From Bythopirellula goksoeyrii (GTDB lineage: Bacteria; Planctomycetota; Planctomycetia; Pirellulales; Lacipirellulaceae), in assembly GCF_008065115.1 (NCBI RefSeq), contig NZ_CP042913.1:5157257-5221256 (forward strand): DNA of 64,000 nucleotides, given 5' to 3'. Shown here piece after piece: positions 51,023-59,427 of this stretch. Every line of letters starts with the position of its first letter. Position 1 is the stretch's first letter. The translations under genes and the position numbers were made by a program. The notes under the pieces were generated by a model that had not been told where the DNA came from, made no database searches, and saw only the letters and a list, made by a program, of their open reading frames with translations.

Positions 51023-51244
51023 ATGTCCTTTACAGGAAAATTGCTTGCCGGCGCTTTAGTATCCGGCGCATCCATTTTTGGTTTCAACGCATTCGCCGGG
51101 AGCGGTACCACAGCTGCCTGCTGTTATGGTGATTCGTGCACCTGCGAAAACTGCGACTGCGCAGACGGCACTTGCACCAATTGCGAGTGCGAGAATTGCA
51201 CTTGTGAAAACTGCGAATGCGGCGGCGACTGCAAACGCGACTGA
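51023..51244 (+). CDS. Exported metallothionein-like CxC-repeat protein
   Basis: The ATG at 51023 follows CAGGAG. Residues 1-25 form a signal peptide (KLLAGALVSGASIFGFNAFA). The mature ~48 residues contain fourteen Cys, mostly in C-x-C-x2-C units: CCYGDSCTCENCDCADGTC and TNCECENCTCENCECGGDC. The density and spacing resemble metallothioneins, yet the protein is directed out of the cytoplasm. Asp/Glu/Asn fill the gaps, giving a very acidic, thiol-rich peptide. It should bind soft metals (Cu, Zn, Cd) if reduced, or be a disulfide knot. A strong terminator follows ~35 bp after the stop codon. Confidence 0.8.
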   Translation: MSFTGKLLAGALVSGASIFGFNAFAGSGTTAACCYGDSCTCENCDCADGTCTNCECENCTCENCECGGDCKRD

Positions 51245-51278
51245 TCGCATTGCAGGTCAATTGAAACCGAAGTGACAC

Positions 51279-51313
51279 CCCTCGGCTGCCCATGTGGTAG
51301 CCGAGGGTTTTTT
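51279..51313 (+). terminator. Rho-independent terminator
   Basis: Stem CCCTCGGCT (51279-51287) with AGCCGAGGG (51299-51307), loop 11 nt, then TTTTTT (51308-51313). It ends the transcript of the CxC-repeat protein gene. Confidence 0.92.
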
Positions 51314-51433
51314 GTTGGGCTCCGTGGGGCATCCATCTTGGCTGTCAATACACGTCACTACATGCTGGAAGCCTGCACCTCATTTTCATTGGCGTAAGGC
51401 CAGTTGGCATGTACTGACTCTGTAAGCTTCCCG

Positions 51434-54400
51434 TTAACAGACCTGTTCAAGTAGTTGAGTAAAATTACACCGCCGACCAGTTCCGATCCCAATTAGGCTT
51501 GCTATTGCAATTAGTAAGGAGGAAGGTTCAGGCACCTGGGTCGTCGAAGACGGAGGATTTGTGCCCGTGAGTTGTCGCTGCCAAAAGAGAAAATCTCTTC
51601 CATCGGTGTCGGCATCTCCGTCGGCATCTCCGTCGGCATCTCCGTCGGCATCTCCGTCGGCACCGGTGCCGTAGGATTGTTGCCAGATGGATAAGTCGCC
51701 ATCATTCACGAAACCATCGCCATTGAAGTCTGCTGGGGCAAGAGCAGTAGTAAGCACTCTGAACTGCAACAGTTCATTACCCAATACAGATAAATCGAAG
51801 TTCAATTGGTGGCGATCAGGAGAAATGATCAGCATTCCTTCAGGACCTAAAGTTAACCCTCGGTCGGCATCAGTACCGTAGTCTCCTATCGAACCTAGCA
51901 AGGCATCTGTGGAAACCAAAGAAGACTGATTGAACAGGATACCCAGAATCTCTCCGCCAAACGTGATTGAACCGGTGGCATCTTCAGTCATCGAACTGTC
52001 TTGTGCGAAAGGATCAAAGCTCAAGACATAGCTATTGAACTTCGTGCCCATTGGAATTTGGCCCACCGTCGCTTGGCCCACATTTGTCAACGTCACCCCG
52101 CCATTGATAATCGCGTCGACTGATAGTGAACCTTCAAGTACGTCGCTACGTTCGTGGATCAATTGCAATTGAGATGATTCGGATGCCCCTAATGAGATAC
52201 TTGTGGGGCGCATAGGCGAAGTAACTCTTCCAGAATATGACGCCACTTGGTAGTCCGTAGGACTCAGTACAGAGTTATATCTGTCTTGGACATTGCTTGA
52301 AGTAACGGCATAGTTGTAAAAACGCAATTCAGCGATTTCGCCTCTTAGACCCCCCGAAAATGGTAGATCTCCACTCCCTCCATTTCCTCCTAGACCGTTG
52401 CCACCGACATTGCCCAAACCCGCCATGTCGTACGTGTCCCATTGAGGACTCTCACTGGCCCCCAGCAAGCCATTGACACGGGTAACAAGTGCACCGTTTA
52501 CATAGATCTCTTGATAGCGATCGTTAGGATCATCATTGAACACAGCAACAAGATGCACGAAACCCTGAGTTGGATCAGCAAACCGATCGATTCTTGCCGT
52601 AGCACTAAACCCTTTGAGAGTTCCTATTCCCGTATCTGCTCCTGACAACCCCAAAACTCGAAATCGCAAATCATTCTTCAAGCCGTCGCTGTCAGCGTCT
52701 CCGAGAGTAACTGAGATTCCACCAGTTGCATCTCCGGATTCCATGAGAATTCCATTCTCAGTCAAGCTATCCAGCCGGACCCAGAACTCCATAGTAGCCG
52801 AGCGGTTCCAATCCGGCGTTCCGGCATTAGGGGTCGTTTTCCGAGGACCATCGTCAGCTACTTGCAGAAAGTTTTGGCGCATAACATCTCCCCCATCAAA
52901 ATAAAACGCCTGGCGGGAGAGGCCAGGCTGAAAGGGGGATGTACTTGAGATGGTTGGCTGTTCTGAGCCTCCGCCAAAATTCCAGGTTTCGCGCCCTTTG
53001 TACCGAAGGTCGGTAGTCGAGCGCCAGTTCGTAGCTTCGCTTCCAGGCTGGTTAGCATACCAATCGATGGCAACGTCTTTTTTCACATCGTAAGCGAATG
53101 GAGCATCAATAGCCTCCAAGTAGTTCTCCAGTTTCGCTTTCAATTCGGCAGACTTTAATGGCATTGAATTGAAAAGATTCACCGACTCACTCAGATCATC
53201 CTTCAGATTGTAGAGAAAGTATTGATCGGTACCCCCATTCTCTGCCCATTCCACATAGAGCTTATAATCTCCGTCGCGTACGGCCGACGATGGTTTCGTA
53301 CGAAAGTTTGGTCCAATCGCAAAATTCATGGGCCAATGAAAATAAACCTCTCCACTCGTATGAAAGTTTCTGGGCAAGAAGTCCATGCCTGAAGGCAGAT
53401 TTCCAGCGTTATTCAAAACAGGTGCAAAACTACCTGACTCAACATTAGCAGGTAATGGAGAAGCGTAGCCAGCCAATTCTGCGATCGTCGCATAGAGATC
53501 GGTCGTTGTGATGGGTACGTCGCTCACACTTCCTGCTTGAATATTGGGACCACTCACGATAAAAGGTACGCGAAGACCTCCTTCCCTGACTGAAGCCTTG
53601 CCTTCTCGTAGTGGTGTATTCTTGCTGAAAGCAAGTGGGGCACCGTTGTCGGAAGTGTAAAATATATACGTATTGTCCGAGATTCCGAGTTGGCTGATTT
53701 TATCCAAAATCAGACCAAAGGATGTATCTAAATCTTCGGTCATCGCGGCATAGTCAGAATTATCATGTACTGCGCCTGGGGGGAGTACATCGTACTTATC
53801 TCTGATTTCCTGTCGCGAGCGAATAGGAGGATGTACAGCCTTCTCTGAGACCTGTAGGAAGAACGGTTGATCGTTAGACACGCGATCCTCAATAAATGAG
53901 TTGGCCATGCCTGCCAACTTGTAGACACCCCAGGGATCTACTTCATCAGGGGGCAGTGGATTTAAGTCTTCTCCAAAATCATAACCTACAGCTTGTGGTG
54001 TGGTAGTTCTTGGGATGTCCAAATGCCATTTACCCAAATGGGCCGTAACATAACTCGGATTGGCCTGCTTGATGATGCGAGGAAGTGTTAGTCCCGTAGG
54101 ATCGAACACTTCTGGCGTAGGAGGGGTTAAGGGTAAATCCGTATAGCCACCCTCCCAACGAATTGAACCTTCTGGCAGAGCATGAGGCATATCTCCCATC
54201 TGCAGGGCGTTATGGTTGCGGCCAGACTGAATCGAAGCCCTGGTCGTGGCACACACGGGAGAAGAAGAATAGCCCTGCGAGAATCTCATCCCCGCAGAGG
54301 CCAATTGTTCCAAACGAGGTGTCTGATAAAAATCGCTTTTCGAACCTGGAACAGTTGGATCCATCTGCACCGATGTTCCATTCCAACCTTGATCGTCTAC

Positions 54401-54514
54401 AAGTATAACGATGATATTTGGAGGGGAATCACTCGCTTGGACGGACGACACGAGAACAAGACAGATTATCCATAGAATCTTAAACGCATCGGTTGAAAAG
54501 AGATATCTGTACAT
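51434..54514 (-). CDS. Large secreted sulfatase with LamG-like, dockerin-like and PEP-CTERM regions
   Basis: The ATG at 54514 (MYRYLFSTDAFKILWIICLV) opens a signal peptide; the longer frame to 54565 adds an unlikely leader. In the 1026-residue product, ~30-480 is a type I sulfatase (NIIVILVDDQGWNGT, HLGKWHLD, FYTSDNGAPLAFSKNTPLRE). At the formylglycine site the motif reads VCATTRASIQSG: Cys ~88 is present but the usual Pro of CxPxR is Thr. Residues ~510-750 resemble a LamG/concanavalin-like domain, ~760-940 is a beta-rich module, then PADFNGDGFVNDGDLSIWQQ is a dockerin-like repeat, a GDAD expansion and a PEP-CTERM end (VPEPSSLLIAIASLIGIGTG plus RR). It likely acts at the cell surface on sulfated polymers. 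Confidence 0.93.
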   Translation of the reverse strand: MYRYLFSTDAFKILWIICLVLVSSVQASDSPPNIIVILVDDQGWNGTSVQMDPTVPGSKSDFYQTPRLEQLASAGMRFSQGYSSSPVCATTRASIQSGRNHNALQMGDMPHALPEGSIRWEGGYTDLPLTPPTPEVFDPTGLTLPRIIKQANPSYVTAHLGKWHLDIPRTTTPQAVGYDFGEDLNPLPPDEVDPWGVYKLAGMANSFIEDRVSNDQPFFLQVSEKAVHPPIRSRQEIRDKYDVLPPGAVHDNSDYAAMTEDLDTSFGLILDKISQLGISDNTYIFYTSDNGAPLAFSKNTPLREGKASVREGGLRVPFIVSGPNIQAGSVSDVPITTTDLYATIAELAGYASPLPANVESGSFAPVLNNAGNLPSGMDFLPRNFHTSGEVYFHWPMNFAIGPNFRTKPSSAVRDGDYKLYVEWAENGGTDQYFLYNLKDDLSESVNLFNSMPLKSAELKAKLENYLEAIDAPFAYDVKKDVAIDWYANQPGSEATNWRSTTDLRYKGRETWNFGGGSEQPTISSTSPFQPGLSRQAFYFDGGDVMRQNFLQVADDGPRKTTPNAGTPDWNRSATMEFWVRLDSLTENGILMESGDATGGISVTLGDADSDGLKNDLRFRVLGLSGADTGIGTLKGFSATARIDRFADPTQGFVHLVAVFNDDPNDRYQEIYVNGALVTRVNGLLGASESPQWDTYDMAGLGNVGGNGLGGNGGSGDLPFSGGLRGEIAELRFYNYAVTSSNVQDRYNSVLSPTDYQVASYSGRVTSPMRPTSISLGASESSQLQLIHERSDVLEGSLSVDAIINGGVTLTNVGQATVGQIPMGTKFNSYVLSFDPFAQDSSMTEDATGSITFGGEILGILFNQSSLVSTDALLGSIGDYGTDADRGLTLGPEGMLIISPDRHQLNFDLSVLGNELLQFRVLTTALAPADFNGDGFVNDGDLSIWQQSYGTGADGDADGDADGDADGDADTDGRDFLFWQRQLTGTNPPSSTTQVPEPSSLLIAIASLIGIGTGRRCNFTQLLEQVC
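51610..51657. repeat. 12-bp tandem repeat inside the sulfatase gene
   Basis: Four perfect copies of CGGCATCTCCGT plus partial units at both sides. On the coding strand it gives the GDAD-GDAD acidic repeat in the second half of the dockerin-like region. Copy number could vary by slippage. Confidence 0.95.
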
Positions 54515-54607
54515 GTATCGACTCGAGGCAGTCAAGTAATCAAAGTACTTTAGACGTGAACACAAAGTTCAATGCTAGAAAAATCAGTAGTGGAAAACTG
54601 GAGATCT

Positions 54608-55525
54608 CTATGTGCCAGAAGCATGCACTGCTTTTTGATTAGCGTAGGGAGCCCTAGAGAGTTCAGGGTCTACAGCCTTCGGAAAATCTGACCACAATGG
54701 TTCGCTAAGCCCCAGTATGTTGCTTAGTTGATGCACGTCGTCGGCAAGCGATTCTCGCAGCCATTCGAGCGTCGCCTGCGATGGGCCGGGAGGTTTCTCG
54801 GGGGCCGGAGGGAGTAGCCATTGATACATAGCTAGCCGCAACTTCGGAGGCAACATGCGACGAACGAAGTTCTTGTAAAGGGAATTCCCGGCGACCCCTT
54901 TCCAAAAAGAGGTTTTCACTGGCTTGCCGTCAGATTTGTTGTAAACTTTTTCGAATTTGATTTTGAAACCCTGGGGCGCAAGTCCCAGAAACTCGCCGAC
55001 ATCTGCCACGATTTCCTGGCGCCGGGATTTGTAGTCTTCGAACCCCACGACCTTGACGCGATCCCTGCCAATCGCTTCGAGCCACGGCTGCAATTGGTAG
55101 GCATAGCTGCTGTAGTCTATGTAGCGGGAGTGACGTCGGATATCGGTGTCGACCGCGCCGCTCACTAGCCCAGCGCTGTACTCGTGGTGGTGTTGGCTCA
55201 AGATGCGATCAATCGGGTGGCGCACCACGTAAATCACCTTGAATCCCTCGGGGAGCACATTCAAGGCTCGACTGACTACTCCGTCGTAGTCAGGCCGTTT
55301 GGCATAGTTGGTCGAGGCGTCGAGAACCAACTGGCTCTTATGGGCACCGGCGTAAAGTTCCGCATATTCTTGCCGCCCCTCTTTCGTAAGCATGCGATCG
55401 GTACAGAGGCGCCCAGGTTCCTTGTCTTGTGCCAGGTAAACATTGGGATGAGTCGCCAAGTCGATGTAGAGCCCGGTCGTACCAGACTTCATCGCGCCTA
55501 TCAGCAGAACATTCGGAAAGGCCAT
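54608..55525 (-). CDS. PAPS-dependent sulfotransferase
   Basis: This 305-residue protein shows the sulfotransferase signatures. The 5'-phosphosulfate loop is in NVLLIGAMKSGTTGLYIDLA and the 3'-phosphate motif is in VIYVVRHPIDRILSQHHHEY. It belongs to the heparan-sulfate/Stf0-like branch with KEPGRLC after the first motif. The enzyme would transfer sulfate from PAPS to a carbohydrate or other acceptor, unknown here. It lies ~95 bp upstream of the sulfatase gene on the same strand, so one transcript may encode both sulfate addition and removal. No signal peptide is present, so it is cytoplasmic. Confidence 0.9.
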   Translation of the reverse strand: MAFPNVLLIGAMKSGTTGLYIDLATHPNVYLAQDKEPGRLCTDRMLTKEGRQEYAELYAGAHKSQLVLDASTNYAKRPDYDGVVSRALNVLPEGFKVIYVVRHPIDRILSQHHHEYSAGLVSGAVDTDIRRHSRYIDYSSYAYQLQPWLEAIGRDRVKVVGFEDYKSRRQEIVADVGEFLGLAPQGFKIKFEKVYNKSDGKPVKTSFWKGVAGNSLYKNFVRRMLPPKLRLAMYQWLLPPAPEKPPGPSQATLEWLRESLADDVHQLSNILGLSEPLWSDFPKAVDPELSRAPYANQKAVHASGT

Positions 55526-55762
55526 GAGCGGTTCCTCGGTTGTAAGAGCTTGATTACTGAACGTGAGGCGTAATAAGTCGCCGTGAGTCGCACGACGAAC
55601 AGACTCCAGTATCGCTAAGTATCATGAAGAGGTCGCCAACAAATGATGAACAGATAGCGAAGTATTGATTAACGTCATGTGAAGTAACAGTTAATCACCG
55701 GCAAATCAGAACTTGCCAAGATGCCACAAGACATCCGCACCTCATTTTGCCATAATGCATGC

Positions 55763-58700
55763 ATGTCCCCCCTCCGCTACATCTTCGCAAGCCTCTGGCA
55801 ATATCGACTCACGCATTTTGCAGTGGCATTGGGGGTGGCGGTTGCCACAGCAGTCATTACAGGGGCGCTGCTGGTAGGTGACTCGGTACGCGGCAGTTTG
55901 CGCGGTCTCACACTGGAGCGGCTCGGCGGGGTCGATACGGTGCTCGTGGGTGAACAACCGTTTCGTGAGGTGCTCGCTGAAGAATTCGCGAAGGCTGTGG
56001 GGAAGGAAAGTGAGTTCAAAGGATTCGCTCCGCTGTTGTTGGTGCCGGGGAGTCTGTCGGCGACCGAGGGGGAGCAAACGAAACAGGCGACGCATCTTTC
56101 GATTCTTGCTGTGACGGATGAATTTTGGCAATTGGGTGAGGTTGGGCCCGCTAAGCCGACAAGCGGCGACGACGTTGCCATTTCGCAAGCAATTGCAGAC
56201 GAACTTGGTGCTGCCGTGGGTGATGAGGTGCTGCTGCGAGTTTCGCTGCCCAGCAATATCCCTGCCGACAGTACGCTGGGCGAAAAGGAAGATGCGACCA
56301 CATCACGGCGGTTGCAGATCGTTGCGATTCTCAACGAAGGAATTTCACGATTTAGTCTGCAACCGAGCCAGCTTCAACCGCGCAATGTGTTCGTGTCGCT
56401 AACGACCATGCAGCGACTCCTGGAACTTCCTGATCGAGCGAATGTGATTGCCATCGGCAGTGTGGATGGCGACCAACCAAGCACGTCCGCCGAGCAAGCC
56501 GCATTGAAAAAGGGCCTGCGGCCAGAGTTGGCAGACTTTGGGTTGAATGTAAAAGAGATCGAGTTAAATAACCCGCGAAGTCACTCCGGGATCAGCAATT
56601 TCTTACAATTATCGGCGGAGCGACTGGTGCTTTCTCCGAAGCTAGTTGAGACAGTTCGCAAACGTTTCAAATATGATGAACCCTATCCTAGTGGCTCCCT
56701 GGAGTACGATGGAGGGGGACCTTCAATACGGCCCGTGATTACCTATTTGGCCAACACGATCCAACTTGGCGATAAGAAGATTCCCTACTCGACTGTCACG
56801 GGCATCAATTCCAATGCCGAACTGGGACCACTCCGCGATGAAAAAGGTCAACCGATTCTCCTGGCCGAAGATGAAATCGCGCTCAACGATTGGTCCGCTC
56901 GCCGGCTTAGCGCTCAGGTTGGCGATAAGATCACGCTCACCTACTATGAACCAGAGACCACCCACGGTCGGCTGATCGAAAAGAGCACCTCGCCACTCAC
57001 CCTGCGCGTGATTGCCCCTCTTCAAACCGACGACGGCCAACCAACCGCCGTAGCTGATCCACAGTTTACGCCAGAGCTACCCGGCGTGACCGACGAACGC
57101 TCGATCAGCGATTGGGACTTGCCATTCAAACTTGTGGAGAAAATCGAGCCGGAGGACGAGGCCTATTGGGATGAGTACCGTACCACGCCGAAGGCGTTTG
57201 TCTCGTATTCGCTCGCAGAAAAACTGTGGTCGACTCGCTGGGGATCTGTTAGTGCATTGCGGCTGCCGATTGAACTCGGCGCACCTACAGTTTCTCAACT
57301 CACTGAGTTTCTGACGGCAGCGATCAAGCCGAGCGATTTGGGGATGAAACTGCTGCCAGTCAAACAGCAGGGACTTGCTGCCGCACGAGGCACCACCTCA
57401 TTCGAGGGGCTATTTCTGGGCTTCAGTTTTTTCCTGTTGGCGTCAGCGGTAATGTTGATTGCCTTGTTGTTTCGCCTCGGTGCCGAGAGCCGTGCCGCCG
57501 AGGTGGGCATTCTTGCCGCAACAGGCTGGGGGGCAAAGCGTTTGCGGCAAGTCTGGCTCGGCGAAGCGGCGATTGTGGCCCTGGTAGGGGCCGTAGTCGG
57601 CGTGTTGGGTGGCATCGCCTATGCCGCGTTGATGATTCACGGCCTCACCACGTGGTGGGTGGCGGCCACCGTGACACCGTTCTTGAAGTTGCACATCACG
57701 CCGCAAAGTTTGCTCACCGGGTTCGCCATTGGCGTGATTGTATCGTTGGTGACCATTGTTTGGTCACTGAGAAAACTCCTGCGCATTCCTCCGCGGCAAC
57801 TACTGGCCGGTGACGCGAGCGACCCGAGCGACATCCGCTCACTACAATCGAAACCACGTAGGCAATGGCTCTCAGTCCTTCTCTTCATCCTGGCTGTTGG
57901 AATTGCAGCAGGAGCACTTGCCGGTGGACTTCGAGATGTAGCTCAAGCGGGAGCCTTTTTTGGTAGTGGTGCGCTGGTGCTGGCCGGACTGCTGATCTGG
58001 CTGCGAGGCCGTTTGAGACAAGCAAGCGTATCGGCACCTAACGCACTCTCACTTGCTGGCCTTTCGGTCCGTAATGCCCGCCGCAATCCAGGAAGAACAA
58101 TTCTGGCTGTAGCCCTGGCAGCGGTCGCCAGTTTTTTGATCGTCGCGTTGAGTGCTTTTCGATTGGCACCAACGGAGAGTGGCACAGGAGGATTTGACCT
58201 CATAGCGACCTCCGATCTGCCTATCTATTTTGATCTCAATACTGCCAACGGCAGAAAAGAACTCGGCTTCACTGAAGAGGATGAAAAACTGCTGTCAGAG
58301 TCTACGATTTACTCTTTTCGCGTCCACGGGGGGGAAGACGCCAGTTGCCTTAACTTGTATCAAACGACCCAACCCCAGGTGGTAGGCGTGCCAGAGAGTT
58401 TTTATGCTGACAATCAGTTCGGATGGGCTGCGCGGAAGGAAGGGAACCAGACCACGGGCTGGTCATTGCTTGACACGGCGTACGAGAAAGACCTGCAAAC
58501 CATTCCTATCATCCTCGATCAGAACACCGCAACCTACAGTTTGCACTTAGGGGGAATTGGCGCACAGATCACGCTACGCGATGCCGCGGACCAACCGGTT
58601 ACCGCCGAGGTAGTAGGCTTGCTGTCCGGGAGCATTCTGCAAGGGAATGTGCTGATGAGTGAAACGAATTTCCTGCGACTCTATCCAGACGAAGCAGGAC

Positions 58701-59221
58701 GATCGCTGTTCTTGATTCTCGCCGATTCTCCATCCAACGTGGATAAGATCTCCGCGTTGCTGGAATCGAGGTTGGTGGATTTTGGTTTCGACGCAGTGAA
58801 TGCCCACGATCGGCTTGCCGATTTTCTGGCGGTGCAGAATACCTATCTGTCAACTTTCCAGTCACTTGGTGCATTGGGTTTGCTGCTGGGAACTATCGGT
58901 CTGGCCGTCGCTCAACTGCGCAGTGCTTTCGAACGTCGAGGAGAACTTGCCCTGATGCGCTCCGCCGGTTTCCGACGACGACGACTTAGCGAGATGCTGC
59001 TGGGAGAAAATACTGTGCTCTTGATCGCCGGTTTGGGATTCGGTTGTCTGGCAGCATTGGTCGCCACCCTGCCCCACTGGGCCCTGCGCCAAGCCGGCAT
59101 CCCTTGGGTGACACTCGCGTTTATGTTGGGCGCGGTCGCGATTGCCGGCATCGTCGCTGGTTGGCTGGCGGTGCGAGCAGCACTGCGTATGCCGTTGTTG
59201 TCGGCGCTGCGAGGTGAATAG
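55763..59221 (+). CDS. Large FtsX/MacB-type ABC permease without ATPase
   Basis: The ATG at 55763 (MSPLRYIFASLWQYRLTHFA) starts the first helix; the frame extends 14 codons upstream without a plausible start. The 1152-residue product is a double FtsX-type permease: helix 1, a large periplasmic domain with KEGDV-like beta-rich MacB_PCD character (~45-540), helices ~555-680 (GLFLGFSFFLLASAVMLIAL), two more helices, a second periplasmic region, and a second FtsX domain near the C-terminus (TFQSLGALGLLLGTIGLAVA, EMLLGENTVLLIAGLGFGCL). Family members usually pair with a LolD/MacB-type ATPase to move lipids or lipoproteins or to transmit force; no ATPase gene is adjacent. The partner must be elsewhere. 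Confidence 0.88.
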   Translation: MSPLRYIFASLWQYRLTHFAVALGVAVATAVITGALLVGDSVRGSLRGLTLERLGGVDTVLVGEQPFREVLAEEFAKAVGKESEFKGFAPLLLVPGSLSATEGEQTKQATHLSILAVTDEFWQLGEVGPAKPTSGDDVAISQAIADELGAAVGDEVLLRVSLPSNIPADSTLGEKEDATTSRRLQIVAILNEGISRFSLQPSQLQPRNVFVSLTTMQRLLELPDRANVIAIGSVDGDQPSTSAEQAALKKGLRPELADFGLNVKEIELNNPRSHSGISNFLQLSAERLVLSPKLVETVRKRFKYDEPYPSGSLEYDGGGPSIRPVITYLANTIQLGDKKIPYSTVTGINSNAELGPLRDEKGQPILLAEDEIALNDWSARRLSAQVGDKITLTYYEPETTHGRLIEKSTSPLTLRVIAPLQTDDGQPTAVADPQFTPELPGVTDERSISDWDLPFKLVEKIEPEDEAYWDEYRTTPKAFVSYSLAEKLWSTRWGSVSALRLPIELGAPTVSQLTEFLTAAIKPSDLGMKLLPVKQQGLAAARGTTSFEGLFLGFSFFLLASAVMLIALLFRLGAESRAAEVGILAATGWGAKRLRQVWLGEAAIVALVGAVVGVLGGIAYAALMIHGLTTWWVAATVTPFLKLHITPQSLLTGFAIGVIVSLVTIVWSLRKLLRIPPRQLLAGDASDPSDIRSLQSKPRRQWLSVLLFILAVGIAAGALAGGLRDVAQAGAFFGSGALVLAGLLIWLRGRLRQASVSAPNALSLAGLSVRNARRNPGRTILAVALAAVASFLIVALSAFRLAPTESGTGGFDLIATSDLPIYFDLNTANGRKELGFTEEDEKLLSESTIYSFRVHGGEDASCLNLYQTTQPQVVGVPESFYADNQFGWAARKEGNQTTGWSLLDTAYEKDLQTIPIILDQNTATYSLHLGGIGAQITLRDAADQPVTAEVVGLLSGSILQGNVLMSETNFLRLYPDEAGRSLFLILADSPSNVDKISALLESRLVDFGFDAVNAHDRLADFLAVQNTYLSTFQSLGALGLLLGTIGLAVAQLRSAFERRGELALMRSAGFRRRRLSEMLLGENTVLLIAGLGFGCLAALVATLPHWALRQAGIPWVTLAFMLGAVAIAGIVAGWLAVRAALRMPLLSALRGE

Positions 59222-59225
59222 AAAA

Positions 59226-59343
59226 TGTCATCCTAAAGGGAACCGTGCGACCTGAAGGATCTAGGTTGCAAGACCAGCACGGTTGGAGAATAAGAAGAGT
59301 GGCTTCGCAGATTCCTCAGTCGTGAAACTCCTCCGGAATGACA
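59226..59343. repeat. Inverted-repeat element, copy C
   Basis: About 118 bp starting TGTCATCCTAAAGGGA and, on the other strand, TGTCATTCCGGAGGAG, with CGACCTGAAGGATCTAGG and CGACTGAGGAATC in the arms. Copies A and B are at 17889 and 28327. It is directly after the FtsX-type gene. Confidence 0.85.
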
Positions 59344-59427
59344 TATACTCTAGCGGCTAGCGGGTGCTTGGTTTACAGTTAGAGGTAGATTTCACCCGCC
59401 CCCTTCCTATTTCCCCCGCCTATTGTC

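Noticed and set aside
51603-51665. Tandem repeat considered as a CRISPR-like array
   Set aside because: Units are 12 bp with no spacers and lie inside a coding region, giving a GDAD peptide repeat.
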